Of a stretch of 62,304 nucleotides of DNA, positions 1 to 7,852 are shown piece by piece. The position numbers and the translations under genes are program-made. This DNA is from CAILZL01 sp035548495. GTDB lineage: Bacteria > Pseudomonadota > Gammaproteobacteria > Steroidobacterales > Steroidobacteraceae. The notes beneath the pieces are model-generated. The model had not been told where the DNA came from, ran no database searches, and was given only the letters and a program-made list of their open reading frames with translations. The stretch spans positions 1 to 62,304 of the forward strand of contig DASZSV010000024.1 of NCBI GenBank assembly GCA_035548495.1. Direction: 5' to 3'. Each line of letters opens with the position of its first letter. Within the stretch, counting starts at the first letter, position 1.

Positions 1-145
1 GCTGGCACTCAAGCGCGCCACTGCAGTACAAACGCAATTGCTCACCAATACCGGGCTGGACCCGCAACGCGTTTTCATGGTGAGCATCGAACGCACCAGC
101 AAATCACCTGCGGGTGTGGTGAGAATGGAATTGAAGCTGGAATAG
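1..145 (+). CDS. C-terminal end of a DUF748-like protein (partial)
   Basis: Only the last 47 codons lie in the window, and the gene enters from the left edge. The readable tail contains LALKRATAVQ and GLDPQRVFMV and ends with VVRMELKL. This pattern of an Ala/Arg-rich helix, a GLDPxRVF segment and a closing beta strand is what I associate with the OmpA-like end of large DUF748 envelope proteins. No catalytic residues are visible. It could instead be another OmpA/MotB-like C-terminus, so the family call is tentative. Confidence 0.5.
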   Translation, partial: LALKRATAVQTQLLTNTGLDPQRVFMVSIERTSKSPAGVVRMELKLE

Positions 146-165
146 CAGGCGAATTGATCAGCCAG

Positions 166-552
166 TCAGTGCCGCACTGTCTGACTGCTGGCTGATGACT
201 GCATGTTGTCAGATTGATTCCCCGGCTCCACCTTCACCATGAAAGGCTTGTCGGCATTCGTCGCGGATTGCGGTTTGGGCAGCGGCGGCTTCTTCGCATC
301 GAAAAGCACCGGCGTCCAGATATCAATGATTTTATGTGTAACTTTGATGCCTCTGTCGATCAACAACAGAAACAGGCCAATAACAATCGCAACAAACAAT
401 GTCCTGATCGCAATGTATGCCGGAGACCGGTAACGTTTTTCACTGGCGCGTTCCAGCCGGTACTGCGCGCGCTTTTGCAACATCAATCCCATGTCCTGTT
501 GTGGATTGGTTGCGTGATCTGATTTGTCGGATGCAGCCGGATCTTCGTTCAT
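166..552 (-). CDS. small single-pass membrane protein, unknown function
   Basis: A 128-residue protein with a hydrophilic N-terminus (1-40), one strong transmembrane segment at about 46-67 (core FVAIVIGLFLLLI) and a hydrophilic, Pro- and Lys-containing tail. The basic residues just before the membrane segment suggest the N-terminus stays in the cytoplasm and the tail is periplasmic. I recognise no domain. It converges with the DUF748-like gene to its left, so the two are probably separate transcription units. The start is a plain ATG and the codon use looks normal for the window. Confidence 0.55.
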   Translation of the reverse strand: MNEDPAASDKSDHATNPQQDMGLMLQKRAQYRLERASEKRYRSPAYIAIRTLFVAIVIGLFLLLIDRGIKVTHKIIDIWTPVLFDAKKPPLPKPQSATNADKPFMVKVEPGNQSDNMQSSASSQTVRH

Positions 553-676
553 TCAATGATGATATGCCAGATGCCACCTGTTGTTAAGCAAGCGACCGCA
601 ACAGCGAGAAACATCCGTTCGTAATGAACCTTGCAACAGACTCAGTGCAAGCAGCCCTATCATCTGCAGAACAGAA

Positions 677-1519
677 TCATGGCCAGTTGTTTGCCACGCG
701 TTTGTCAATCGCGATCACATCGGCAAGCACCAGATCGGCGCCATCGGGCAACGAATAGATTTTCACCGTTGTTGCCGGACCGGAAGGAAAACGATCCAGC
801 ATGCGCGATGCTTCAGGCGCCAGCACCATGCTGCGCTGATCGCCAAGACGCTGCAGCACATAGCGAATGACGGGATACACATCGGCAGTATTCTGTGCGC
901 CGGACGCAAAACGTTCAGCCTGTGCATTGAGCAAGTTCCAGTCCACATCGTCACGAATGTTGTGCTGCCTGATCAGCTCCAGCGCCATGCGCAACACCTG
1001 CTGCGCCTGTGCCGCAATCCGGCCGGCACTGGAAACACGAACATGGACATTGTGCAATTGTACCGATCCTTTGCCGTGCAACATGAACCCCAGGCTGATG
1101 CTGGATGCGTCACCGGCCACCACTGCACTCATGGTCCGGGTGGCAGCGTCGTTGCCGTTCCACAATGACTGATCTGCATCGCTGTCAAACAACAATGCCT
1201 TGCCATCGCGCAGGGACTTGATCCATACCACCGGTTGCAATGCACTGCCGGAATCAATTCCGGCTGTTATTGTCACTCTTTTATATTGCCATTTATCAGC
1301 GGGCAAATTCAGCATCACATTGCCGGCAATTTGCTTCTCAGCATCACAATGAATATTCAACTGCGCGCCCTGTTCGCTATTCACGTCACCGAGCACTGCC
1401 AGCACGCAGGCAGAAGCCAGATCACCATTCATTTTCCACGGGTCACTCTGCGAACTGGATGAAGTGATTGCCGGCAGATGCGACACAGCAAAAAGCAGGC
1501 TGAGCAACAAACCCTTCAT
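677..1519 (-). CDS. exported protein resembling the N-terminal half of an S41-family peptidase, lacking the protease domain
   Basis: 280 residues with an N-terminal signal sequence (MKGLLLSLLFAVSHLP). Residues 60-165 look like a beta-sandwich, carbohydrate-binding-like domain with alternating hydrophobic strands. Residues about 170-235 carry DVDWNLLNAQAERFASGAQ and YPVIRYVLQRLGDQRSM, which match the helical pre-domain of S41/tricorn-type peptidases, where RLGDxHS directly precedes the PDZ and catalytic regions. Here the protein stops about 40 residues later, so the Ser/Lys catalytic domain is absent. It may be a truncated relic or a stand-alone binding protein. A stop follows immediately and no remnant of the protease domain is apparent downstream. 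Confidence 0.6.
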   Translation of the reverse strand: MKGLLLSLLFAVSHLPAITSSSSQSDPWKMNGDLASACVLAVLGDVNSEQGAQLNIHCDAEKQIAGNVMLNLPADKWQYKRVTITAGIDSGSALQPVVWIKSLRDGKALLFDSDADQSLWNGNDAATRTMSAVVAGDASSISLGFMLHGKGSVQLHNVHVRVSSAGRIAAQAQQVLRMALELIRQHNIRDDVDWNLLNAQAERFASGAQNTADVYPVIRYVLQRLGDQRSMVLAPEASRMLDRFPSGPATTVKIYSLPDGADLVLADVIAIDKRVANNWP

Positions 1520-1658
1520 TTAACAACCCTTCCGATCATGGCGATCATTGATCTTTGTTATGTTTACTGCTTGAATGCAGTGGCTGCAAGTGTGAAGGGT
1601 TTCACACAAATAGGGAAGCAGAACATTTTTTTATGTCGAACCCATGACGAGGTCTTCC

Positions 1659-2078
1659 ATGTCCATCAGCGGTGGCTGTCTGTGCGGTGCTGTGCGTTAT
1701 GAAATTTCCGGCGAACCCATCACCATGCGTGTGTGCTGGTGCAAGGATTGTCAGCGGCTGGCGGCGGGCAATGGTTCGGCAAACCTGTTGTTCCGGCGTG
1801 ATGCGGTAAAGATCACGGGCAATCCGGCGACTTTCAGCAAACCGGCCGACAGCGGCAATATCATTGACAGAAAGTTTTGCGCCGCCTGCGGCACGCAACT
1901 GTTTGGCGAGACCGCAGCCCGCCCGGATTTTATTGTGGTGCGTGCGGGCACACTGGATGACAGCAGCATCTTCAAACCCGTTGCCAATATCTGGACCTCT
2001 TCCGCACCGGCATGGGCTTGCATGAACGACAGCATCCCGCGGCATGAGCGACAGGCGCCGCCGCCCACCAGCAAGTAA
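1659..2078 (+). CDS. GFA (glutathione-dependent formaldehyde-activating) family protein, copy 1
   Basis: A 139-residue Mss4-like zinc-fold protein. Visible motifs are GGCLCGAVRYEI at the N-terminus, CWCKDCQRL near residue 30 and KFCAACGTQLF near residue 75, the usual zinc-ligand pattern of GFA proteins. The family is named for S-hydroxymethylglutathione formation, but most members have no proven activity. I chose the ATG at 1659 because GAGG lies six bases upstream; an ATG five codons earlier lacks a good ribosome binding site. It sits 14 bp upstream of a paralogue and the pair is probably co-transcribed. Confidence 0.85.
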   Translation: MSISGGCLCGAVRYEISGEPITMRVCWCKDCQRLAAGNGSANLLFRRDAVKITGNPATFSKPADSGNIIDRKFCAACGTQLFGETAARPDFIVVRAGTLDDSSIFKPVANIWTSSAPAWACMNDSIPRHERQAPPPTSK

Positions 2079-2092
2079 GGAAAAGGTGCGCA

Positions 2093-2515
2093 ATGACCCT
2101 GCCCATTACCGGTAGTTGTTTATGTGGTGCGGTGAAATACACACTCAGTGCAAAGCCCATCATCACTCGTCTGTGCTGGTGCCGGGTGTGTCAGTACTTC
2201 GCGGCGGGCAATGCCACGGTAAATGTCTGCTTTCCCAACGATGCCATTAACATCTCAGGTGAATTGCGCGATTACAGGAGTGTGGCCGACAGCGGCAATA
2301 TCATGCATCGCCGTTTTTGTCCGGTTTGCGGCACGCACATGTTCAGCGAAGCAGAAGCGCGCCCGCATCTGATTTTCGTGCGTGCCGGCACCCTGGATGA
2401 TGCCAGTGTGGCGCAGCCTGCTGCCAACATCTGGGTTTCGTCCGCACCCGGCTGGGCCTGCATGAATGCGTCGCTGCCGCAATTTGAGCGGATGCCGCCT
2501 CCTCCCGGCAAGTGA
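2093..2515 (+). CDS. GFA family protein, copy 2
   Basis: A 140-residue paralogue of the preceding gene. It shares GSCLCGAVKY, CWCRVCQ, FCPVCGTHMF and the tail segment ANIWVSSAPGWACMN, so a local tandem duplication is likely. The zinc-ligand cysteines are all kept. Similarity is clear but the two are well diverged, which argues for an old duplication with possibly separate substrates. The function is as uncertain as for copy 1. The next gene, cysI, starts about 110 bp downstream on the same strand and need not belong to the same unit. Confidence 0.85.
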   Translation: MTLPITGSCLCGAVKYTLSAKPIITRLCWCRVCQYFAAGNATVNVCFPNDAINISGELRDYRSVADSGNIMHRRFCPVCGTHMFSEAEARPHLIFVRAGTLDDASVAQPAANIWVSSAPGWACMNASLPQFERMPPPPGK

Positions 2516-2625
2516 CCACGTATTCACCGCAGCGATGGTCCATTCCAGCGCATTCATCTGCTCATTTCATCTCTATATAGCCAAAGTTTCTGACAACCTG
2601 CCGGGGGCTGGGCTACAGTTGGAAT

Positions 2626-4299
2626 ATGTACCAATACGACCAAATTGATAAGCAGCTGGTTCTTGAGCGCGTGGCGCAGTTCCGCGATCAGACCCAGCGC
2701 TTTTTGAATGGACAATTGTCGGAAGACGATTTCCGCCCCCTGCGTTTGCGCAACGGTTTGTACATTCAGCGTTATGCGCCCATGCTGCGCATTTCCATTC
2801 CGTATGGTTTGTTGTCCAGCAAACAGGTACGCATGTTTGCCCGTATTGCGCGCGAGTATGACAAGGGCTTTGGTCACTTCACTACACGCACCAACATGCA
2901 GTACAACTGGCCTGAACTGGCCAAGGTACCGGATATTCTTGAACTGCTGGCCAGTGTGGAAATGCATGCCATTCAGACCAGCGGCAACTGCATTCGCAAT
3001 GTCACTTCGGACCATCTCGCCGGTGTCGCCAGGGATGAGCTTGAAGATCCGCGTCCGTGGTGCGAACTGGTCCGTCAATGGGCCACGGTGCATCCCGAGT
3101 TCGCGTTCTTGCCAAGAAAATTCAAGATTGCCATAACCGCATCGACTGCCGATCGTGCTGCCGTGCGCATTCACGACATTGGCCTGATTCTGAAGCGCAA
3201 CGGCGCCGGTGCGCTGGGCTTTGAAGTACTGGTCGGTGGCGGACTGGGCCGCACACCAATCATGGCGCAAACCATTTATGATTTCGTGACGCCGCAGGAT
3301 TTGCTCGGTTGTCTTGAAGCCATTCTGCGCGTGTACAACCTCGAAGGCCGTCGCGACAACATTCACAAAGCGCGTATCAAGATCATCGTCAAGGCATTTG
3401 GTATCGACAAATTCCGCGAACTGGTGGATGCAGAATGGGCGGCATCAAAACACTATGCACCGGTGTGGAGTGAAAGCGAAATCGCTCGAGTGAAATCTTT
3501 CTTTGCGCCACCCGCATATGAACACTTGCAGGACATTGATGTGATCACCGGCAAGGGCAACGCCAAGGAAGCAAACGAATTTCGCCGCTGGTACCAGCAG
3601 AACACCCGCGCCCACAAGGTGCCGGGATATCGCGCTGTGATCCTGTCGCTCAAGTCAGTGAAGCGGCCGCCCGGCGACATTACTGATTCGCAACTGGACG
3701 CAGTGGCTGATCTTGCTGATCAATATTCATTCGGTGAAGTTCGCGTGATGCACGATCAGAATCTGTTGTTTGCCCATGTGCGTCAACAGGACCTGTTTGA
3801 GCTGTGGCAGAAGCTGGATGCGATTGATCTCGCCACTGCCAACATCGGCACCCTCACCGACATGATCGCCTGTCCCGGCCTTGATCTGTGTTCGCTGGCG
3901 AATGCACGCACGTACACTGTGGTGGATTTGATCAATGAAAGATTCGATGACCTCGATTACCTGTACGATCTTGGCGAAATCCAGTTGAAGATGTCGGGCT
4001 GCATGAATGCCTGCGGACATCATCATGTCGGCCACATCGGCATTCTTGGTGTCGATAAGCATGGCGAAGAATGGTATCAAGTGACCATCGGCGGCGCGCC
4101 CAGCGGCAGTGAAGCCGATCTCGGTGAAGTCATCGGCCGTTCCTTCAAGCAGGAAGAAATTCCCGACGTGCTGGAAAAATTGTTCCGCGTCTATCTTGAT
4201 CTGCGCGAAGGTGATGAACGTTTTGTAGATACCGTGCGCCGTACCGGTATTGCTCCTTTCAAGGCAGGTGCGTATGCGCAAGCTGATCAAGCTGCATAA
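2626..4299 (+). CDS. cysI: assimilatory sulfite reductase, siroheme/[4Fe-4S] hemoprotein
   Basis: 557 residues, the usual length for CysI/ferredoxin-type sulfite reductase. It catalyses six-electron reduction of sulfite to sulfide in the cytoplasm. Visible family motifs are FTTRTNMQYNW and SGNCIRNVTSD (active-site arginines and siroheme contacts). The cluster ligands are CPGLDLC (Cys-X5-Cys) and SGCMNACGHH (Cys-X3-Cys) in the C-terminal third. Nitrite reductases of the same fold look similar, but the sulfur assimilation genes at 13.4-17.9 kb favour sulfite. No CysJ flavoprotein is present; the ferredoxin-NADP reductase at 16.8 kb may feed electrons through a ferredoxin. The next gene overlaps its end by 26 bp. 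Confidence 0.9.
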   Translation: MYQYDQIDKQLVLERVAQFRDQTQRFLNGQLSEDDFRPLRLRNGLYIQRYAPMLRISIPYGLLSSKQVRMFARIAREYDKGFGHFTTRTNMQYNWPELAKVPDILELLASVEMHAIQTSGNCIRNVTSDHLAGVARDELEDPRPWCELVRQWATVHPEFAFLPRKFKIAITASTADRAAVRIHDIGLILKRNGAGALGFEVLVGGGLGRTPIMAQTIYDFVTPQDLLGCLEAILRVYNLEGRRDNIHKARIKIIVKAFGIDKFRELVDAEWAASKHYAPVWSESEIARVKSFFAPPAYEHLQDIDVITGKGNAKEANEFRRWYQQNTRAHKVPGYRAVILSLKSVKRPPGDITDSQLDAVADLADQYSFGEVRVMHDQNLLFAHVRQQDLFELWQKLDAIDLATANIGTLTDMIACPGLDLCSLANARTYTVVDLINERFDDLDYLYDLGEIQLKMSGCMNACGHHHVGHIGILGVDKHGEEWYQVTIGGAPSGSEADLGEVIGRSFKQEEIPDVLEKLFRVYLDLREGDERFVDTVRRTGIAPFKAGAYAQADQAA

Positions 4300-4771
4300 T
4301 TCCACACGCAGCATTGTTGACGACACCTGGCAGTATGCTGAAGAAGACGCCAATGCCTCATCCCTCATTGTTTCATTGACACAATGGCAAAGTGAGCATG
4401 ATGCACTGCTGGCGTCCGGTAAAAGGCTCGGGGTCAAACTTGCGCCAGCCGACAAAGTTGAAGCGATTGCACAGGATGCTGCAAAGCTGCAACTGATTGC
4501 ACTGCAATTCGGCGGCATCGGCGAAGGCCGCGGCTACAGCCAAGCGCACATTCTGCGCCGTCGTTGCGGTTTTACCGGTGAACTGCGTGCTGTTGGAAAA
4601 ATCTATCGTGACCAGTTGTTCTACATGGCACGTTGCGGCTTCGATGCATTTGAAATGCCGGAGAATGCGGACTTGAATGTCGCACTCACCGGGTTTGATG
4701 ATTACACCGTGGCATATCAGCCAGGCATTGATCTGGCAGGCGTGGCGTTGCAGAAACGGACTGGCACTTGA
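4274..4771 (+). CDS. DUF934 protein of the sulfite reductase operon
   Basis: 165 residues. The pattern is that of DUF934: a central FGGIGEGRGYSQAHILRRR followed by GELRAVGKIYRDQLFYMARCGFDAF. Members of this family are found almost always directly after CysI-type reductases in Proteobacteria, but their biochemical role is not established. The start ATG lies inside the last codons of cysI in another frame, with AAGGCAGG just upstream. This indicates translational coupling and a shared function. It ends 2 bp from the stop of the opposing vapC gene. Confidence 0.85.
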   Translation: MRKLIKLHNSTRSIVDDTWQYAEEDANASSLIVSLTQWQSEHDALLASGKRLGVKLAPADKVEAIAQDAAKLQLIALQFGGIGEGRGYSQAHILRRRCGFTGELRAVGKIYRDQLFYMARCGFDAFEMPENADLNVALTGFDDYTVAYQPGIDLAGVALQKRTGT

Positions 4772-4772
4772 T

Positions 4773-5168
4773 CTAAATCAGCTCAACTCCGGCCAGCTTC
4801 GCAGCCTTGACATCGAAGGTCAACAAAGGCGGATAACCTTCACTCGCACTCAACGCTGCATGCAAACAATCAGCAAACTCGGCAGTGCTCTCTCGATACA
4901 AATGCAATGCCCATTCGATGGCAGCTTCTGACTGGAATTGCATATCCCTTGTTTCCAGCAGCGCAACCATCGTTTCAATTACCTCCATCTTGTTGAACTG
5001 ATAACGTGATCGCAACACCCATTCGAGTTCCAGCGACACGGTTACCGGAACAAACAACGCCGCATCATCAGCACCGGTACTACGAAACAACTTTCTGATA
5101 CGTGCCGACTGGCGGGCGTCGTCATCCACCAGCCATCGCACCAGCACATTGGTATCGAGACCTGGCAT
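4773..5168 (-). CDS. vapC: VapC-type PIN-domain toxin
   Basis: 131 residues, typical for PIN-domain ribonuclease toxins. The metal-binding acidic residues expected of the fold are visible: Asp5 in LDTNVLVRW, the Glu47/Glu49 pair in SLELEW, Asp100 in EFADCLHAA and Asp119 near the C-terminus. VapC toxins cleave tRNA or rRNA and are silenced by the partner antitoxin. The chosen ATG overlaps the antitoxin stop codon (TGATG), a coupling that is standard for these pairs. A TTG three bases upstream is a less likely start. All active-site acids are kept, so the toxin is probably functional. Confidence 0.88.
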   Translation of the reverse strand: MPGLDTNVLVRWLVDDDARQSARIRKLFRSTGADDAALFVPVTVSLELEWVLRSRYQFNKMEVIETMVALLETRDMQFQSEAAIEWALHLYRESTAEFADCLHAALSASEGYPPLLTFDVKAAKLAGVELI

Positions 5169-5395
5169 CAACCGCGGCCAATATTCATATTGGAAATGGT
5201 GACTTTGCGCTTGCCTGCTTTTGTTTTCAGCATCCCCTTGATGCTCTCAAGAGAGCGCTTCTTGGCACGCAGCACCGTTGTGCCATCCGGCAAGCGTGTG
5301 AACACCACCTTCTCACCGATGTGCAGTCCCATTGCCACACGTATATCAGCCGGAATGGTGATCTGTCCCTTGCTGGTGAGCGTTGCTTCTGACAT
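5168..5395 (-). CDS. vapB: AbrB/SpoVT-type antitoxin partner of VapC
   Basis: 75 residues. The first 45 carry the swapped-hairpin signature TLTSKGQITIPADIR and GEKVVFTRLPDG. The basic C-terminus (KAGKRKVTISNMNIG) would be the toxin-binding tail. It is preceded by a textbook ribosome binding site (AGGAGGT, five bases before ATG), giving strong translation of the antitoxin relative to the coupled toxin. A palindrome overlapping this region is the likely autoregulatory operator. Confidence 0.88.
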   Translation of the reverse strand: MSEATLTSKGQITIPADIRVAMGLHIGEKVVFTRLPDGTTVLRAKKRSLESIKGMLKTKAGKRKVTISNMNIGRG

Positions 5396-5402
5396 GTTAC
5401 CT

Positions 5403-5426
5403 CCTTACCTATTTTCAAATAGTAAG
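5403..5426. promoter_or_regulatory. inverted repeat upstream of vapB, probable autoregulatory operator
   Basis: The core CTATTTTCAAATAG is a perfect 6-bp inverted repeat around TC. It is flanked by CCTTA and TAAGG, so the symmetry extends over 24 bp with one extra base on one side. It touches the strong vapB ribosome binding site. Binding of a VapBC complex here would block expression, as in other type II modules. Binding itself is inference. Confidence 0.5.
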
Positions 5427-5656
5427 GGACAATCAGGCATCTCGCAAGCAACTCCGGCCCGTTCGGCAAATGCAGCCCGGCAGGTTGCGGCTGGCAGGCG
5501 GCGTTGCAACGTAGAATTCCGCATTGACCAGGAGTCACTACGGACATAGCGTGCAACTGCGCTATAAACAGCGTAAAAATATTCTATAGCATGGAGGCTG
5601 AAAGTTGTTCCCCCATCCATCACGCTGCGTCTGCAATTGCCTCTGAGTGACTTTGT

Positions 5657-6265
5657 ATGCCCATAGATGCTTCTCAGGCCGCCTTGGTCGCCGTCAATCA
5701 TATCTCGGCGATGGTGGCGTATTGGGACAGCAACCAACAATGCGTCTTCTCAAACAATGCCTACCGGGAATGGTTTGGCAGAACACCGGAAGAAATGGTG
5801 GGGATGTCGATGCGCGAGTTGCTCGGTCCGCTGTACCCCAAGAATCTTCCCTACATTCTTGCGGCACTTAAGGGTGAGAAACAAGTCTTTGAACGCCGTA
5901 TCCCTTTGCCTGGAGGTGAAGTGCGCGACACCATCGCCACCTATACACCGGATATCTTTGACGGCACCGTAAGAGGTTTCTGGGTGCATGTCGCTGATGT
6001 CACTTCCATCCGGCAACGCGAAACGGAACTGGAAAGAACCATACAGGAACGAGATGCAGCGCTGGCCGAGGTACGCACGTTGCGCGGATTGTTGCCGATT
6101 TGTTCCGTGTGCAAGAGCATCCGGGATGAAAGCGGAACGTGGCAAACCATCGAGCAATATGTATCCGACAGAAGCGATGCAAGTTTCACGCACGGAATCT
6201 GTCCAAGCTGCATCGCCAGACTGTATCCCGATGTGGATATGAGGGACATCAAACCGAAGCGATAA
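5657..6265 (+). CDS. PAS-domain protein with C-terminal paired-CxxC domain
   Basis: 202 residues with no signal peptide. Residues 10-120 form a PAS fold (NHISAMVAYWD, YREWFGRTPEEMVG, GFWVHVADVT). Residues 122-146 are a heptad-like coiled coil (RQRETELERTIQERDAALAE). The C-terminus has LLPICSVCKSIRDE and GICPSCIARLYP. That two-CxxC module is found at the ends of some PAS and response-regulator proteins and may bind zinc or act as a redox switch. There is no kinase, GGDEF or HTH output domain, so it is a sensor without a visible effector. The ATG used has only a weak Shine-Dalgarno match. Confidence 0.7.
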   Translation: MPIDASQAALVAVNHISAMVAYWDSNQQCVFSNNAYREWFGRTPEEMVGMSMRELLGPLYPKNLPYILAALKGEKQVFERRIPLPGGEVRDTIATYTPDIFDGTVRGFWVHVADVTSIRQRETELERTIQERDAALAEVRTLRGLLPICSVCKSIRDESGTWQTIEQYVSDRSDASFTHGICPSCIARLYPDVDMRDIKPKR

Positions 6266-6307
6266 AGTCCGGCTGTTCCGCTTTCAAGCCACTGCAACGC
6301 ATCGCTG

Positions 6308-6787
6308 TCAGTCTTTCTGCCGCTGCAACTGTTTCTCGATAAAGTCCATCCACACCTGAAATGCGGCAGGATAATCATTGGGCTGCCATATGCTGTGCAT
6401 CAATTCAAATGCGCGCTCCCTTTCCCAGCCTTCACGCACGGCGCGATACAAACCGACAAAAGCACTCACCCGGTAATTCGCCGCACAATGCACCCATACC
6501 TTGCGGTGCCGGTGCTGATCGAACGCATTGAAGAATGCATCCAGATCCTCACCGGTGGGACGATTGAACTGCACCGGTATATGGACATATGTCATGCTCA
6601 GCGCGCGAACCTCGCCTGGTTCGTCGGCAAGTGAATAACGCGGATCGTCATGCAGCGCAAGATTGATCACCACTTCATAGCCGGCTTGTGCAATCGCCTT
6701 GAGGTCGTTCTCGCTGGGCTGACCCGATGTTGCAAGTGCCGGTGTTACTTGCCGGAAGTTGCGGATATGTGAAAAAGCATTTTCCAT
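6308..6787 (-). CDS. small protein tyrosine phosphatase-like protein (BLH/DUF442 type)
   Basis: 159 residues of the dual-specificity-phosphatase-like fold. VRQVTPALATSGQPS-like sequence near the N-terminus (here FRQVTPALATSGQPS) is the family's usual opening. The active-site loop reads VHCAANYRVSAF. This is Cys-X4-Arg rather than the Cys-X5-Arg of classical tyrosine phosphatases, a form I associate with this bacterial subfamily. Substrate unknown. I chose the ATG at 6787 because AGAGG lies seven bases upstream; two earlier in-frame ATGs are poorly placed. Confidence 0.7.
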   Translation of the reverse strand: MENAFSHIRNFRQVTPALATSGQPSENDLKAIAQAGYEVVINLALHDDPRYSLADEPGEVRALSMTYVHIPVQFNRPTGEDLDAFFNAFDQHRHRKVWVHCAANYRVSAFVGLYRAVREGWERERAFELMHSIWQPNDYPAAFQVWMDFIEKQLQRQKD

Positions 6788-7226
6788 TGGCATGCCTCTT
6801 ATCGACTGCAAGGTGGCAGTCGCCATACATCGTATCAGTGGGATAACTTAATTCAATGCTGTTTTGCCGGCAAAGTACTGAAAACACGCGTCGCCTCTTG
6901 TGGACAGTTTGTGCATCACCGAAAGAAAGTGACCCGACATCCACCGTTGCTCATTGAACCCTGCTGTGTTTATATTCCACCCACGACACAACAAGAACGC
7001 ACCGGTGATCATGCGATTGAGAGGATCAGATGATCAGCGGCAGCAGGACAGACAATGACGCATGCGTGACACAAGGCTCCGGTGGCTTTGTTGGTGCGTA
7101 ATACAACTGGCGTAAATCAATTCTTTCATCCAGCATCTGCCGGAAGATTCGTGATCATGTTTGAATTCCGGCGCGCTCGCGATGAACGGTGTTGATCAAT
7201 CTGATTACAATGACCGGGGAATCATC
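6788..7226. other. intergenic stretch without recognised gene
   Basis: About 440 bp between divergent genes. I see no convincing reading frame, RNA gene or hairpin terminator. It must hold promoters for both flanking genes, but I could not single out a credible -35/-10 pair. Confidence 0.4.
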
Positions 7227-7784
7227 ATGAAATACCAGAACTCCTTGCTGACATTCATCCTTGCAGGCATGGCACTTGTCCAAACCGCATCTGCAGATGA
7301 CAACATTGCGGACAAGGCCATCAACCAGCCCAGAATATCCGGCATCATGGTGTATGGCAGCGCGCAAACGAACAATGAAGTAAAAGACAAAGCGGTGCTG
7401 GGTGAAAAAGCCAAACGCATCGAGGCCAAGGGCACCGGCAATCCCTGGGATGCGGCCGCACAAACGACTACCACCGGTAAAATTCTGACGGGTGACCCGA
7501 TTGTCTGCGTGGCATTTCTCAAGGCAGTCAAAACGGCGAACAATGCGCCTGCAAAAGTTACCCTGCGTTTCCAGGAAAGCGCTGCGCCGTATACCGAGAT
7601 CAAGCAGGACACGATTGATATCGGCACAGACTGGAATCAATACCAGATCAGCGTGACGGCAAACAAGGATTACGGACCCGGCGACACGGCATTTGTCGTG
7701 CAGCTTAACTACGGCGCACAAACGGTGGATGTCGGACCAATGTTCATTCTCAACATGAACAAGACCAAGCCGGGGTCGAGATAA
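7227..7784 (+). CDS. secreted carbohydrate-binding-like beta-sandwich protein
   Basis: 185 residues with a signal peptide (about 1-25, MKYQNSLLTFILAGMALVQ, cleavage near SADDN). The mature part has alternating strands: ICVAFLKAVK, AKVTLRFQES, WNQYQISVTAN, TAFVVQLNYG and a closing VGPMFILNM. This resembles the galactose-binding-like CBM4/9-type folds attached to xylanases, but here it stands alone. The ATG at 7227 follows GGGGA by six bases and begins the signal peptide, so upstream in-frame starts were rejected. Ligand unknown; beta-glucan binding would suit the cellulase genes elsewhere in the window. Confidence 0.6.
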   Translation: MKYQNSLLTFILAGMALVQTASADDNIADKAINQPRISGIMVYGSAQTNNEVKDKAVLGEKAKRIEAKGTGNPWDAAAQTTTTGKILTGDPIVCVAFLKAVKTANNAPAKVTLRFQESAAPYTEIKQDTIDIGTDWNQYQISVTANKDYGPGDTAFVVQLNYGAQTVDVGPMFILNMNKTKPGSR

Positions 7785-7804
7785 ATAAAGCCCCTTCATC
7801 CCAA

Positions 7805-7827
7805 CCCTCTCCCTCAAGGGGAGAGGG
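7805..7827. repeat. short G/C-rich inverted repeat between convergent genes
   Basis: Nine-bp perfect arms, CCCTCTCCC and GGGAGAGGG, around a five-base loop. It lies between the ends of two converging genes. No T-run follows on either side, so it may be a REP-like element or a weak terminator. Confidence 0.6.
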
Positions 7828-7852
7828 AGATCAGGAGTAGTGAAGCGAGAAG

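Noticed and set aside
166..522. Plus-strand frames of 64-102 codons over the small membrane-protein gene
   Set aside because: Antisense shadows of the minus-strand gene; their products lack any hydrophobic or domain pattern.
2554..3366. 270-codon minus-strand frame over cysI
   Set aside because: Long but wholly antisense to a gene with intact siroheme and cluster motifs; a side effect of codon bias.
5546..5565. Hairpin ATAGCG/CGCTAT upstream of the PAS gene, considered as a terminator or tRNA piece
   Set aside because: Six-bp stem with no T-run and no tRNA cloverleaf features.
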